Below, in pieces: positions 1-7,839 of a stretch of 64,000 nucleotides of DNA. Within the stretch, counting starts at the first letter, position 1. Each line of letters begins with the position of its first letter. Origin of the DNA: DASUXA01 sp036378155. Lineage in GTDB: Bacteria > Actinomycetota > Actinomycetes > Mycobacteriales > Micromonosporaceae. A program made the position numbers and the translations under genes. Location of the stretch: the NCBI GenBank assembly GCA_036378155.1, contig DASUXA010000104.1:9785-73784 (forward strand). Reading direction: 5' to 3'. The notes under the pieces are model-generated. The model searched no databases and was not told the DNA's origin. It saw only the letters and a program-made list of their open reading frames with translations.

Positions 1-121
1 GGCGGTCGGTCGGGCTCGCGACGCGCTCAGATGGCGCAGTTCGAACACCCGACCAGCCTGCCAGCCCCGACCGCGGACGCGCCGCCCACCGGCGCGGACG
101 TGGGCGCGCCCACCGGACCGG

Positions 122-1327
122 TCAGCGTGCCGCCGCGATCCGCCCGGTGACCTCGCCGAACCCGATCCGGGTGCCGTTCGGACCCGGCGCGGTCGCGCTG
201 ATGCTCACCTCGTCGCCGTCCTGCAGGAAGGTCCGCTGGGTGCCGTCGTCGAGCTTCACCGGCTCCTTCCCGCCCCAGGTCAGCTCCAGGAACGAGCCGG
301 TCTGGTCGCGTTCGGGTCCGGAGACGGTACCGGACGCGTAGAGGTCGCCGGTCCGCACCGACGCGCCGTTGACGGTCAGGTGCGCCAACTGCTGCGCGGG
401 CGTCCAGTACAGGGTGCGGAACGGCGGGCGGCTGACCAGCGTGCCGTTCCAGCGCACCTCGAGCGCCAGGTCGTACCCGTACCGCTCGGATTCGCGCAGG
501 TAGTCCTGCACCGGCGGGTCCTGCTCGGGTGCGTCGACGCGGGCGGCGTCGAGCGCGTCCAGCGGTACCACCCACGGCGAGATCGAGGTCGCGAACGACT
601 TGCCGAGGAACGGTCCGAGCGGCTGGTACTCCCACGCCTGGATGTCCCGCGCCGACCAGTCGTTGACCAGGACCACCCCGAACACGTGCTCGCGGAAGCT
701 CGCGGTGTCGACGCGCTCGCCGAGCCGGCTCGGTGCCCCGACGACGAAGCCGACCTCCGCCTCGATGTCCAGCCGTACGCTCGGCCCGAACACGGGGTGG
801 TCGGAGTCCGCCGGTTTGCGCTGACCGCACGGGCGGACGATCTCGGTACCGGACACCACGACGGTCCCGCCTCGCCCGTGGTACCCGATCGGCAGGTGCC
901 GCCAGTTCGGCGTCAGGGGCGGCTGCCCCGGTCGGAAGATCTGTCCCACGTTCCCGGCGTGGTGCTCGGACGAGTAGAAGTCGACGTAGTCGCCGACCGT
1001 GACCGGCATCCGGGTTTCCACCTCGGCGAGCGGTACCAGCAGCGGCTCGACCTCCTGCCGCCGGTCGGGCGTGGTGAGCAGGTCGACCAGGCGCTCGCGT
1101 ACGGCGGTCCACCGCGCCCGACCGAGCGCCATGAAGTCGTTGAGTACCGGTCGGCGCAGGGTGCCCGCCGCGTCGACCAGACCCGCCGCCTCGCACCGGG
1201 CGAGGTCGAGCGCGAAGTCCCCGATCCGTACCGCGATGCGCGGCTCTCCGCCGGGGCGGGCGACGACGCCGTACGGCAGGTTCGTCGCGTCGAACAGGGA
1301 GCCGTCGGCTCCCGGTACCCACGTCAC
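122..1327 (-). CDS. fahA: Fumarylacetoacetase
   Basis: Hydrolyses fumarylacetoacetate to fumarate and acetoacetate, the last step of tyrosine/homogentisate breakdown in the cytoplasm. The 401-residue protein has the two-part FAH layout: an N-terminal SH3-like domain (about residues 1-115) and a mixed beta-roll catalytic domain. Recognisable metal- and substrate-site stretches are DFYSSEHHAGNVG, the Glu pair in LDIEAEVGFV, NDWSARDIQAWEYQPLGPF and GKSFATSISPW. The GTG at 1327 is preceded by AGGAGG and overlaps the stop of the upstream gene in a GTGA, so the two are translationally coupled. hmgA, which makes the precursor, is divergent about 0.9 kb away. No maleylacetoacetate isomerase gene is seen here. 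Family assignment is secure. Confidence 0.95.
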   Translation of the reverse strand: MTWVPGADGSLFDATNLPYGVVARPGGEPRIAVRIGDFALDLARCEAAGLVDAAGTLRRPVLNDFMALGRARWTAVRERLVDLLTTPDRRQEVEPLLVPLAEVETRMPVTVGDYVDFYSSEHHAGNVGQIFRPGQPPLTPNWRHLPIGYHGRGGTVVVSGTEIVRPCGQRKPADSDHPVFGPSVRLDIEAEVGFVVGAPSRLGERVDTASFREHVFGVVLVNDWSARDIQAWEYQPLGPFLGKSFATSISPWVVPLDALDAARVDAPEQDPPVQDYLRESERYGYDLALEVRWNGTLVSRPPFRTLYWTPAQQLAHLTVNGASVRTGDLYASGTVSGPERDQTGSFLELTWGGKEPVKLDDGTQRTFLQDGDEVSISATAPGPNGTRIGFGEVTGRIAAAR

Positions 1328-2181
1328 GATGCGTCCTCCTGGAGTAGCCCGAGCCCAGCCAGGTCGTCGAGCGGTTCCGAGATGCTGCAGGTGCCGTAGC
1401 CCAGCCACAGCGGACGGGGCTGGTCGAGCCGGGTGCGCGCCGCCTCGGCGAGCGGCGCCGGCTCGGTCGTCGACAGTGTCCGGGCGACCTCGGCGACCGG
1501 CGCGCCGTCGGCGGCTTGTCCGGCGGCGACCAGGATATTGAGGAACCCGTGGTGGGTGAAGCCGGTGTGCCGGTCGGTGTACCGCACCGCGTGGTGCAGC
1601 CCGGCGGTCAGCTTGAACGGCAACTCCCGGTCGCGGCACGCGCAGATCACCGCCGCCAGCTCGTCGGGGCTGGGGAACAGTTCGGCGGCGAGCCCGCCGG
1701 TGCGGAACTTCGCGGCGATCGCGATGCCGTCCCGCCGGGCGCGCTCGACCTCGTCCAGGGCGGACATCAGGCCCCAGGCCAGCGGAATCTCGGCGTACCC
1801 ACGCAGGTGCGGACGGGCGGTCAGCAGGTCGAGCAGCGTGCGCAGCCCGGGTTGCGGGTCTTCGCCGCGCTTGGCGACGGCGACCTCGACCTGGCGTACC
1901 TCGAGCCGATCGTCCAGCGCGTCGAGGGTCGGTTCGAGCGCGACGCCGGCGTCGGCGATCACCGCGATCGCGAGCCGTTCCTGGGCGCCGAGCAGGTGCG
2001 GTACGGCGCGCAGCGCGGACGCCGGGAGCAGCAGCGGACCGATCAGGTCGCGGTACCACGCGGTGCGGTGACGCCGGTGCGCCGCCACCGCCTCGGGCAG
2101 CGGCGCGCTGCCGGGTGGGAACACCGCCGCGTCGTCGACGAGTCCGCGGAGCAGGGTGGGTACCTGTGTTGACACGGTCAC
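1324..2181 (-). CDS. Conserved hypothetical protein coupled to fumarylacetoacetase
   Basis: A 285-residue soluble protein with no signal peptide or membrane segment. I do not recognise a named domain. The alternating strand/helix pattern, with charged strand ends such as DAGVALEPTLD, EIPLAWGL, AIAAKFRTGG and FKLTAGLHHAVRY, suggests a TIM-barrel-like enzyme, but that is inference. It is first in an operon with fumarylacetoacetase (GTGA overlap) and divergent from hmgA, so a role in homogentisate or maleylacetoacetate handling is plausible. The start is either GTG 2181 or GTG 2175. TAGGTT at 2184-2189 lies 8 bases before the second, which would fit a leaderless message. The His-rich HHAVRYTDRHTGFTHHG stretch could bind a metal. 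Confidence 0.8.
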   Translation of the reverse strand: MTVSTQVPTLLRGLVDDAAVFPPGSAPLPEAVAAHRRHRTAWYRDLIGPLLLPASALRAVPHLLGAQERLAIAVIADAGVALEPTLDALDDRLEVRQVEVAVAKRGEDPQPGLRTLLDLLTARPHLRGYAEIPLAWGLMSALDEVERARRDGIAIAAKFRTGGLAAELFPSPDELAAVICACRDRELPFKLTAGLHHAVRYTDRHTGFTHHGFLNILVAAGQAADGAPVAEVARTLSTTEPAPLAEAARTRLDQPRPLWLGYGTCSISEPLDDLAGLGLLQEDAS

Positions 2182-2270
2182 TCAACCTAGCGGAAGCTAC
2201 GAGTAACGGACAATAACGCCCGATTATCGGACGCGCTCTCTGAGCCGGTACACCGCGCAGGAGGCCGAGG

Positions 2271-3473
2271 ATGCCGTACTACCGCCGCGTCGGCGACGTG
2301 CCGCCGAAGCGACACACCCAGTTCCGTCAGCCGGACGGCAGCCTGTACGCCGAGGAGCTGATGGGTCAGGAGGGCTTCTCCTCCGACTCGTCGCTGCTGT
2401 ACCACCGGCACCTGCCCACCGCGATCGTGGCCGCCGAGGAATTCGACCCGCCCGCCTGGTCGCGGATCGCCAACCGCCCGCTCAAGCCGCGCCACTTCCA
2501 GACCCACAAACTCGACGCCGGCGGGGCGGACCCGATCCTCGGTCGACAGCACCTGCTCGCCAACGACGACGTACGGATCTCGTACGCGGTCGCCGACCAA
2601 CCCAGTCCGTTGTACCGCAACGCCATCGGCGACGAGTGCGTCTACGTCGAAGCGGGCACCGCCCGCATCGAGTCGACCTTCGGCGTGCTCGAGGTCGGCG
2701 AAGGCGACTACGTGATCATTCCGACCTCGGTCATCCACCGGATCGTGCCGACCGGCGACCAGCCGCTGCGCACCCTCGCGATCGAGGCGACCGGGCACAT
2801 CGGACCGCCCAAGCGGTACCTGTCGGTGCGCGGGCAGTTCCTCGAACACGCCCCGTACTGCGAGCGCGACCTGCGCGGACCGGGCGAGCCGCTGGTGGTC
2901 GACGGTACCGACGTCGAGGTGCTGGTCCAGCACCGGCGCGGCTGGACCCGGTACGTGTACGCCAATCACCCGTTCGACGTGGTGGGCTGGGACGGTTGCC
3001 TGTACCCGTGGGCGTTCTCGATCCACGACTTCGAGCCGATCACCGGACGGGTCCACCAGCCGCCGCCGGTACACCAGACCTTCGAAGGTCCGAACTTTGT
3101 GATCTGCTCGTTCGTCCCGCGCAAGGTGGACTACCACCCGCTGGCGATCCCGGTGCCGTACAACCACCACAACGTCGACTCGGACGAGATGCTGTTCTAC
3201 ACGGGCGGCAACTACGAGGCGCGGCGCGGCTCCGGCATCGAGCAGGGCTCGATCTCCCTGCACCCCGGCGGTTTCACGCACGGTCCGCAGCCCGGTGCGG
3301 TCGAACGGGCGATCGGCGTCGACTACTTCGACGAACTGGCTGTCATGGTCGACACCTTCCGCCCGCTCAACCTGTGCGAACCGGCCCTGGCCTGCGAGGA
3401 CACCGGGTACGCGTGGACCTGGGCGCGCCGGTCGCGTCCGTCCCAGGAGGGCACCGACACCGCGACCGGATGA
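2271..3473 (+). CDS. hmgA: Homogentisate 1,2-dioxygenase
   Basis: Non-haem Fe(II) ring-cleaving enzyme that turns homogentisate into 4-maleylacetoacetate. The 400-residue protein is shorter than the roughly 440-residue eukaryotic form, as usual for actinobacteria. Two cupin halves are visible. The C-terminal half carries the likely iron and substrate residues in PYNHHNVDSDEMLFYTGGNY and LHPGGFTHGPQPGA. AGGAGG lies 6 bases before ATG 2271. It is divergent from the fahA operon, which makes this a compact homogentisate module, and its TGA stop lies in the first unit of a short tandem repeat at the junction with the next gene. Confidence 0.95.
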   Translation: MPYYRRVGDVPPKRHTQFRQPDGSLYAEELMGQEGFSSDSSLLYHRHLPTAIVAAEEFDPPAWSRIANRPLKPRHFQTHKLDAGGADPILGRQHLLANDDVRISYAVADQPSPLYRNAIGDECVYVEAGTARIESTFGVLEVGEGDYVIIPTSVIHRIVPTGDQPLRTLAIEATGHIGPPKRYLSVRGQFLEHAPYCERDLRGPGEPLVVDGTDVEVLVQHRRGWTRYVYANHPFDVVGWDGCLYPWAFSIHDFEPITGRVHQPPPVHQTFEGPNFVICSFVPRKVDYHPLAIPVPYNHHNVDSDEMLFYTGGNYEARRGSGIEQGSISLHPGGFTHGPQPGAVERAIGVDYFDELAVMVDTFRPLNLCEPALACEDTGYAWTWARRSRPSQEGTDTATG

Positions 3474-3519
3474 TCGGCTACCGCTGATCGGTTACCGAAT
3501 GATCGGTTACCGGGTGATC
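3471..3519. repeat. Three-copy 14-15 bp direct repeat at a convergent gene junction
   Basis: Units begin at 3471, 3485 and 3500, each close to TGATCGGTTACCG plus two variable bases. A truncated fourth TGATC begins at 3515. The first unit supplies the hmgA stop codon and the third contains the stop of the convergent oxidoreductase gene. Confidence 0.8.
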
Positions 3520-3896
3520 ACCTTGTCCGGCATCAGCCGGCAGACCACCCGGACGGTGTCCGCGGGCTCCTTCTGCCACGGGCGGCCGCTGTACTTCATC
3601 GACAGCTCGTCGATGAGCGCCCGGCCGCCCTCCTCGGTCATCGTGACCCGCCCCCGCACCTCGACGTACTGGTACGGGTTCTCGGGGTCGAAGAAGCAGA
3701 CCGAGGCGCGCGGGTCGCGGGCGAGATTGCGCGCCTTGCGGCGAGCCTTGGTGGTGGACATCAGGATGTCGTCGCCGTCCCGCGTGACCCAGACGATGCT
3801 GCTGTGCGGGGATCCGTCGGGGTTGATCGTGGTCACGGTGACGTAGGTCGGCGCGTCCAACAGACGCTTGGCAAGGTCAGGCAGTGGTACCGACAT
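3507..3896 (-). CDS. PPOX-class F420-dependent oxidoreductase
   Basis: A 129-residue split-beta-barrel flavin/F420-binding protein. It has the family pattern of an N-terminal strand pair (YVTVTTINPDGSPHSSIVW), a basic loop (TTKARRKARNLARDPRASV) that contacts the cofactor phosphate, and C-terminal strands ending in RVVCRLMPDKVI. Members reduce small substrates such as biliverdin using F420H2 or FMN; the substrate here is unknown. It is a single gene convergent with hmgA and divergent from the secreted propeller gene. Family is well supported; cofactor choice is inferred from similarity to actinobacterial F420 enzymes. Confidence 0.85.
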   Translation of the reverse strand: MSVPLPDLAKRLLDAPTYVTVTTINPDGSPHSSIVWVTRDGDDILMSTTKARRKARNLARDPRASVCFFDPENPYQYVEVRGRVTMTEEGGRALIDELSMKYSGRPWQKEPADTVRVVCRLMPDKVITR

Positions 3897-4011
3897 GTCT
3901 CGATCATGCCAGCCCCGTTCGTCGACCCGCCGCTCGCGAGAACGTGGCGCGCGGCACGCCGCACCGATCGTCGAGCGTCGTCGTTCGTTCCGTCAGGTGG
4001 AACAAACTGGT

Positions 4012-4036
4012 GTTTATGGCAAAACGGCACATAAAC
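4012..4036. promoter_or_regulatory. AT-rich inverted repeat, candidate operator
   Basis: Perfect 7-base arms GTTTATG and CATAAAC are separated by 11 bases, unusually AT-rich for this chromosome. It lies 55 bases before the GTG start of the ScyD/ScyE-like gene and on the far side of the divergent oxidoreductase gene. The preceding GTTCC-N7-GGAAC at about 3988-4004 may be a second half-site pair. Binding by a repressor is inference. Confidence 0.35.
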
Positions 4037-4090
4037 AATTTGATCATCGTAGCGTGGCGGCCAGACCCATGACCCATGAGGGAGACATTC

Positions 4091-5200
4091 GTGAAGAGTG
4101 CTGCTCGTTTGGTCGCCGCCGCCACGGGCGCCGTCGCGCTCGCCCTGACCGGCTTACCCGCCTACGCCGCCGACTCGATGACCACGATCGCCCGCGGGCT
4201 CGACAATCCCCGCGGGCTCGCGTTCGCCCCCAACGGCGCGCTGTACGTCGCCGAAGCGGGACGGGGCGGCGCGGGACCGTGCCTGCCGGGTCCCGAGGGA
4301 GGCAGCGTCTGCTTCGGTACCTCGGGCGCGGTGACGCAGATCCGGAACGGATCGCAGAGCCGGGTGCTCACCGGCCTGTCGTCGCTGGCGAACCCCGACG
4401 GGACCCAGGCGATCGGGCCGTCCGACGTTTCGTTCCAGGGCGGCGGAAACCTGTACCTCACCGTGGGGCTCGGCGCGAACCCGGCGGCGCGCGCACAACT
4501 CCCCGCGATCGGACAACAGACCGCAGGGTGGCTGCTGCGCGGGCGGATCGCCCAGCACGACTGGACCCAGAGCGCCGACATCGCCGGGTACGAAGCCCGC
4601 GCGAACCCGGACGGCGGCGCACCCGACAGCAACCCGAACTCGGTGCTCGCCGTGCCCGGCGCCCGCGTCGTCGTCGACTCCGGCGGCAACGACCTGGTAC
4701 GGGTAACCGCCAACGGGCGGATCTCGACGCTGGCGGTGTTCCCCACCCGTACCTTCCCGGCGCCGCCCGCGCTCGGCATGCCGCCCGGCGCCACGATCCC
4801 CGTCCAGTCCGTGCCGACCTCGGTGGTACGCGGACCCGACGGCGCGTACTACGTGGGCGAACTGACCGGGTTCCCGTTCCTGCCCGGTATCGCACGCGTC
4901 TGGCGGGTGGTACCGGGTCACGCGCCCGAGGTGTACGCCTCGGGATTCACCAACATCATCGACATCGGGTTCGATCAGCGCGGCAGGCTGTACGTCCTGG
5001 AGATCGCGCGTAACGGACTGCTGTCCGGCGACCCGACCGGCGCGCTGATCCGTGTCGACAGGGGCGGCACCCAGCACGTCGTCGCCAGTACCGGGCTGAC
5101 CACCCCGGCTGGTCTCGCCCTGCGGGGCGGATCGGCGTACGTGTCCAACTGCGGCACCTGTGCGGGCACCGGAAGCGTGGTCCGCATCGCGCTGCACTGA
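4091..5200 (+). CDS. Secreted ScyD/ScyE family protein
   Basis: A 369-residue exported protein. From GTG 4091 the sequence starts MKSAARLVAAATGAVALALT and has a signal peptide cut after AYA. This start is preferred over ATG 4076 because GAGGGAG lies 6 bases before it. The mature part has NHL-type propeller repeats typical of ScyD/ScyE: GLDNPRGLAFAPNGALYVAE, PNSVLAVPGARVVVDSGGND, FTNIIDIGFDQRGRLYVLEI and GLTTPAGLALRGGSAYVSNC. Cyanobacterial ScyD/ScyE are linked to scytonemin, but actinobacterial homologues have no known function. A CGTC loop sits near the C-terminus. The gene stands alone between a candidate operator and a strong terminator. Confidence 0.85.
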   Translation: MKSAARLVAAATGAVALALTGLPAYAADSMTTIARGLDNPRGLAFAPNGALYVAEAGRGGAGPCLPGPEGGSVCFGTSGAVTQIRNGSQSRVLTGLSSLANPDGTQAIGPSDVSFQGGGNLYLTVGLGANPAARAQLPAIGQQTAGWLLRGRIAQHDWTQSADIAGYEARANPDGGAPDSNPNSVLAVPGARVVVDSGGNDLVRVTANGRISTLAVFPTRTFPAPPALGMPPGATIPVQSVPTSVVRGPDGAYYVGELTGFPFLPGIARVWRVVPGHAPEVYASGFTNIIDIGFDQRGRLYVLEIARNGLLSGDPTGALIRVDRGGTQHVVASTGLTTPAGLALRGGSAYVSNCGTCAGTGSVVRIALH

Positions 5201-5207
5201 CCTGCCG

Positions 5208-5249
5208 CGACGGTCCGACGGCGCCGATCCCGGCGCCGTCGGACCGTCG
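5208..5249. terminator. Bidirectional intrinsic hairpin
   Basis: A perfect 18-bp stem (5208-5225 with 5232-5249) closes a 6-base loop, GATCCC. It lies between the 3' ends of the ScyD/ScyE-like gene and the gas vesicle operon, and could terminate both. Confidence 0.85.
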
Positions 5250-5269
5250 GTGTCACGGCTCGACCCGGA

Positions 5270-5776
5270 TCACGGCTCCGCCGACCTCGGCACGGGCGGC
5301 TTCGGGGTAGGCGGCGCGGACTCGTCGCGCGGCTCGCCCGGCTCCCCGGTACCGCCCGGCTGATCCTCGTCGCCCCGTACCGTCACGAAGTCGTCGGCAG
5401 CGCCGCGCTCCTCGCCGCGTACGGAGACGAAGTCCTCAGCGCCGCCGCGCTCCTCCTCGCCCTCGCCACCGCGTGCCGACACGAAGTCCTCGGCGACGCC
5501 GCGCTGCTCGCGTCCGGTACCGGCATCGGCACTCTCCTGCGCGGGCTGTTCGCCCGAGGAGACCAGGGGTTCGAGGACCTGCTCCTGCGCCCGCGTCGCC
5601 TGCCTCGCGCTGATCTCGCCGGACGCCGCCGCCTCCTCGATCTCCTCCAGCCGCCGCCGAACCCGGGCAGGGTCGTACAACTCCTCGTTGGCGCGCTGTT
5701 CGAGCACCCGCGCCAGGCTGATCACGCCTCGCATCGGCGCCAGCGGCAGGGTCAGGACGAACGAAACCAGACCCAT
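5270..5776 (-). CDS. gvpG: Gas vesicle protein GvpG with repeat tail
   Basis: GvpG takes part in gas vesicle assembly with GvpF/L. The first 75 residues match the family: a hydrophobic start MGLVSFVLTLPLAPMRGV, then a helical segment with ELYDPARVRRRLEEIEEA. The remaining 90 residues are an acidic, disordered tail. It holds three near-copies of AEDFVSARGGE (AEDFVSARGG, AEDFVSVRGE and ADDFVTVRGD), followed by a Pro-rich end. Usual GvpG is about 80-90 residues, so the tail doubles its length. ATG 5776 follows the upstream gvpF/L stop by one base. It is last in the second gas vesicle block. Confidence 0.9.
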   Translation of the reverse strand: MGLVSFVLTLPLAPMRGVISLARVLEQRANEELYDPARVRRRLEEIEEAAASGEISARQATRAQEQVLEPLVSSGEQPAQESADAGTGREQRGVAEDFVSARGGEGEEERGGAEDFVSVRGEERGAADDFVTVRGDEDQPGGTGEPGEPRDESAPPTPKPPVPRSAEP

Positions 5777-5777
5777 G

Positions 5778-6572
5778 TCACTGCGGTGGCGCGGGAGGCT
5801 GGACGAAGTCGTACGGCGCGACCGGGCCGAGCAGCCGCAACGTCACCCGCCCGTCCCAGTCGGCGGCGACGCGCTGCAGGGCGTTCTCGAAGTCCGACTG
5901 CCGCTCACGCTCCACGAGGAAAGCGATGTTGGCGGTGTCGAACTCGTTCGACGGCGGTCGTACCGCGTTGGCGACGACGACCGACTCCACTGCTTCGATC
6001 AGCTTCTGGGTGTCCTCGGTCCGTTTCGCTTCGACCGCCTGCGCGATCATCTGCCCGAGTTGGATGCGCTCGTCGCGGGTCGCCTCTTCCGGCTGCCCGG
6101 CGAGGCGTTCGCGAAGCTGCGCGACAGTGGGGTTCTCCGACAACACCTCGCCCACCACCGCGCGTTCGACGTACTTGGCGCGCACGAGGTACTCGAAACG
6201 CCCCTCGATCTCGCGCAACGCCCTGGCGAATTCGTCGCCGTGCGGTGTGAGCAGCTCGTCCAGTACCGCTTCGCGGCTCGCCACGACCGCGCCGAAGCGG
6301 ATGGGCAGTACCGGCGCCTTGGCGGCCACCCCGTCGAGCAGGCGTTCGTGAGCCAGCAGGTCGTCGGGACGTCCGAGCGGACGATCGACGTCGACCTGGC
6401 TCACCAGGGCGGCGACGTCACCGTGCCGCACCACCTCGACCTTGCCGGGCGGGTCGCCGACCGCGGGGGCGCCGCTGTTGATCTCGACGTCCTTGGTCGT
6501 GATGCCGTAGATGTACCAGCCGACCCGCTGCTGACCCGGCTGCGCCTGACCGGTCTGCGCAGACGCCGACAT
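5778..6572 (-). CDS. gvpL: Gas vesicle protein GvpF/L (copy 3)
   Basis: A 264-residue GvpL/GvpF family protein, an accessory factor that binds GvpA during vesicle nucleation. It opens with the family strand GWYIYGITTKDVEI, then has the VLPIRFGAVV motif and a long helical middle. It closes with TANIAFLVERERQSDFENAL and RLLGPVAPYDFV, the family's C-terminal ferredoxin-like half. ATG 6572 is chosen because GGGGAG lies 5 bases upstream. GTG 6578, which overlaps the gvpA stop, is possible but would overlap the Shine-Dalgarno sequence. It sits between gvpA and gvpG, as in Streptomyces-type clusters. Confidence 0.9.
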   Translation of the reverse strand: MSASAQTGQAQPGQQRVGWYIYGITTKDVEINSGAPAVGDPPGKVEVVRHGDVAALVSQVDVDRPLGRPDDLLAHERLLDGVAAKAPVLPIRFGAVVASREAVLDELLTPHGDEFARALREIEGRFEYLVRAKYVERAVVGEVLSENPTVAQLRERLAGQPEEATRDERIQLGQMIAQAVEAKRTEDTQKLIEAVESVVVANAVRPPSNEFDTANIAFLVERERQSDFENALQRVAADWDGRVTLRLLGPVAPYDFVQPPAPPQ

Positions 6573-6574
6573 CG

Positions 6575-6994
6575 TCACTCCCCTTCCCCTGACCGTTGCC
6601 GACCGGGTTGCGCGAGTTGCTGCACCTGGTCGGTCAGTTCGTTCAGCTTGTCGGTCACGCCCTCGATCGCGGCCTGGCCCTTACCCTGCTCGACACCCTG
6701 CTGCTGATTGCCCTGCTGTTGTCCTCCGTGGAGGAGGTCGGGCAGACCTTGCGAGTTGCCGCTCTGGGCGAGATCCAGTCGGTTCGCCGCTTCGGCGAAA
6801 CGCAGATATGTATCGACGCTCGCTATGACAATGCGCGCGTCGATCGTCAACAATTCGATTCCAATCAGCGATACGCGAACGTACGCGTCTATCACGAGAC
6901 CTTTATCGAGAATGGTGTCCACGACGTCGGCGAGGCTCGACGAACTCGGTCGATCGATCGCGCCACCGCCGCCGCCTGAGGTCTGGACAGTCAT
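6575..6994 (-). CDS. gvpA: Gas vesicle shell protein GvpA with Gln-rich tail
   Basis: Main shell protein of the gas vesicle. Residues 20-72 are a clear GvpA core: SSLADVVDTILDKGLVIDAY, VRVSLIGIELLTIDARIVIA and SVDTYLRFAEAANRLDL. The family is usually about 70 residues; this one has 139. The extra C-terminal 60 are Gly/Gln-rich (GGQQQGNQQQGVEQGKGQ), then a short amphipathic helix with TDKLNELTDQVQQLAQ. The core-plus-tail plan resembles Streptomyces GvpA/GvpB. It heads the second block, downstream of a SigB/SigF-like promoter with a leader of about 200 bases. Confidence 0.95.
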   Translation of the reverse strand: MTVQTSGGGGGAIDRPSSSSLADVVDTILDKGLVIDAYVRVSLIGIELLTIDARIVIASVDTYLRFAEAANRLDLAQSGNSQGLPDLLHGGQQQGNQQQGVEQGKGQAAIEGVTDKLNELTDQVQQLAQPGRQRSGEGE

Positions 6995-7295
6995 GTCATC
7001 ACTCCTCCACAGGGCCGCTCACCGGCTGTACGCCCTGGTCACTCGCGGTGTCCGGCGACGGGTGCGACCATGCGCCGCGCAGCGCCGACATCCGGTGACA
7101 GAACCACCGTCGAGGCGATCCGGTCGCCGATGAGCGGTTTCGACCCGAAGGATCGAACAAATCCGCTTTGCGCTTCCCACCGCCGTTCGTGGTGGTCCGG
7201 ATACCCTGGCCCGCTGTACCCAAACCTCGACAACAAAGCGTCCAACTCAGCGTGACACTCGGGCGGCTATTCGCGACCGGAAATCGGCAATCGCG
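6995..7295. other. Non-coding gap between ispF and gvpA
   Basis: About 300 bases without a convincing gene. Short open frames at 6999-7245 lack family resemblance and a good ribosome site. The stretch holds the stress-type promoter at 7201-7225 and what would be a long untranslated leader for gvpA. Confidence 0.6.
7201..7225 (-). promoter_or_regulatory. SigB/SigF-type promoter upstream of gvpA
   Basis: On the minus strand, GTTT (7225-7222) is followed after 15 bases by GGGTAT (7206-7201). This matches the consensus for stress sigma factors of the SigB/SigF family in actinobacteria and Bacillus (GTTT-N14-17-GGGTAT). Predicted transcription starts near 7190-7195, about 200 bases before gvpA. 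It implies stress or osmotic control. Confidence 0.6.
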
Positions 7296-7772
7296 TCATT
7301 GGGGAGGGACCAGAAGCGCGACGGCGACCGCCGCGAGACCCTCGCCGCGTCCGGTGAGACCGAGCCCGTCGGTCGTGGTACCGGTGACCGACACGGGCGC
7401 GCCGACCGCCTCGCTCAGCACCCGGCACGCTTCGTCCCTGCGCTTGCCGATCTTCGGGGCGACGCCGATCACCTGGACCGACACGTTCCCGATCTCGAAC
7501 CCGGCGGCGCGTACCCGGCGGGCGGTCTCCGCGAGCAGCGTGGTGCCGGCCGCGCCGGCCCACTCGGGACGGTCGGTACCGTAGTTCGAACCGAGATCGC
7601 CGAGTCCCGCCGCGGACAGCAGCGCGTCGCATGCCGCGTGCGCCGCCACGTCCCCGTCGGAATGCCCGGCAAGACCGTCGACGCCCTGCCACAGCAGCCC
7701 GGCGACCCAGCACGGACGACCGGCGGCGAAGGCGTGCACATCGGTACCGACACCGACCCGGGGGACGATCAC
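7296..7772 (-). CDS. ispF: 2-C-methyl-D-erythritol 2,4-cyclodiphosphate synthase
   Basis: Fifth enzyme of the MEP isoprenoid pathway; forms the cyclic diphosphate with release of CMP. The 158-residue protein is of normal length. The metal site is visible as DVHAF near residue 10 and HSDGDVAAHA near residue 42. The family loops ERVGD-like NYGTDRPEW, KIGKRRDE and TTTDGLGLTGRGEG follow. It normally follows ispD directly; here the first gas vesicle block and a membrane protein gene separate the two by 6.4 kb. The GTG start is 6 bases after TACCGT, consistent with its own leaderless promoter, and a strong hairpin upstream shields it from gvp transcription. Confidence 0.97.
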   Translation of the reverse strand: MIVPRVGVGTDVHAFAAGRPCWVAGLLWQGVDGLAGHSDGDVAAHAACDALLSAAGLGDLGSNYGTDRPEWAGAAGTTLLAETARRVRAAGFEIGNVSVQVIGVAPKIGKRRDEACRVLSEAVGAPVSVTGTTTDGLGLTGRGEGLAAVAVALLVPPQ

Positions 7773-7778
7773 CAGGCG

Positions 7779-7784
7779 ACGGTA
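7779..7784 (-). promoter_or_regulatory. -10 element of ispF, leaderless type
   Basis: TACCGT lies 6 bases before the ispF GTG start, so transcription would begin at or next to the start codon. It would let ispF be expressed independently of the flanking gas vesicle genes. Confidence 0.4.
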
Positions 7785-7839
7785 CCGCGAGCGGCTGCCT
7801 CACCGGCGAACGCCCTCGGTACCCACGTCGGGCAGGCAC

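Noticed and set aside
100..113. 14-base perfect palindrome GTGGGCGCGCCCAC
   Set aside because: It has no loop for a terminator and no adjacent gene start; chance GC palindromes of this size are common in this composition.
2187..3281. 364-residue frame antisense to hmgA
   Set aside because: Low-complexity Val/Arg/Asp composition and complete overlap with the secure hmgA gene.
6999..7245. Short minus-strand frames before gvpA
   Set aside because: No family resemblance or ribosome site, and the stress promoter lies inside them, so they are more likely leader sequence.
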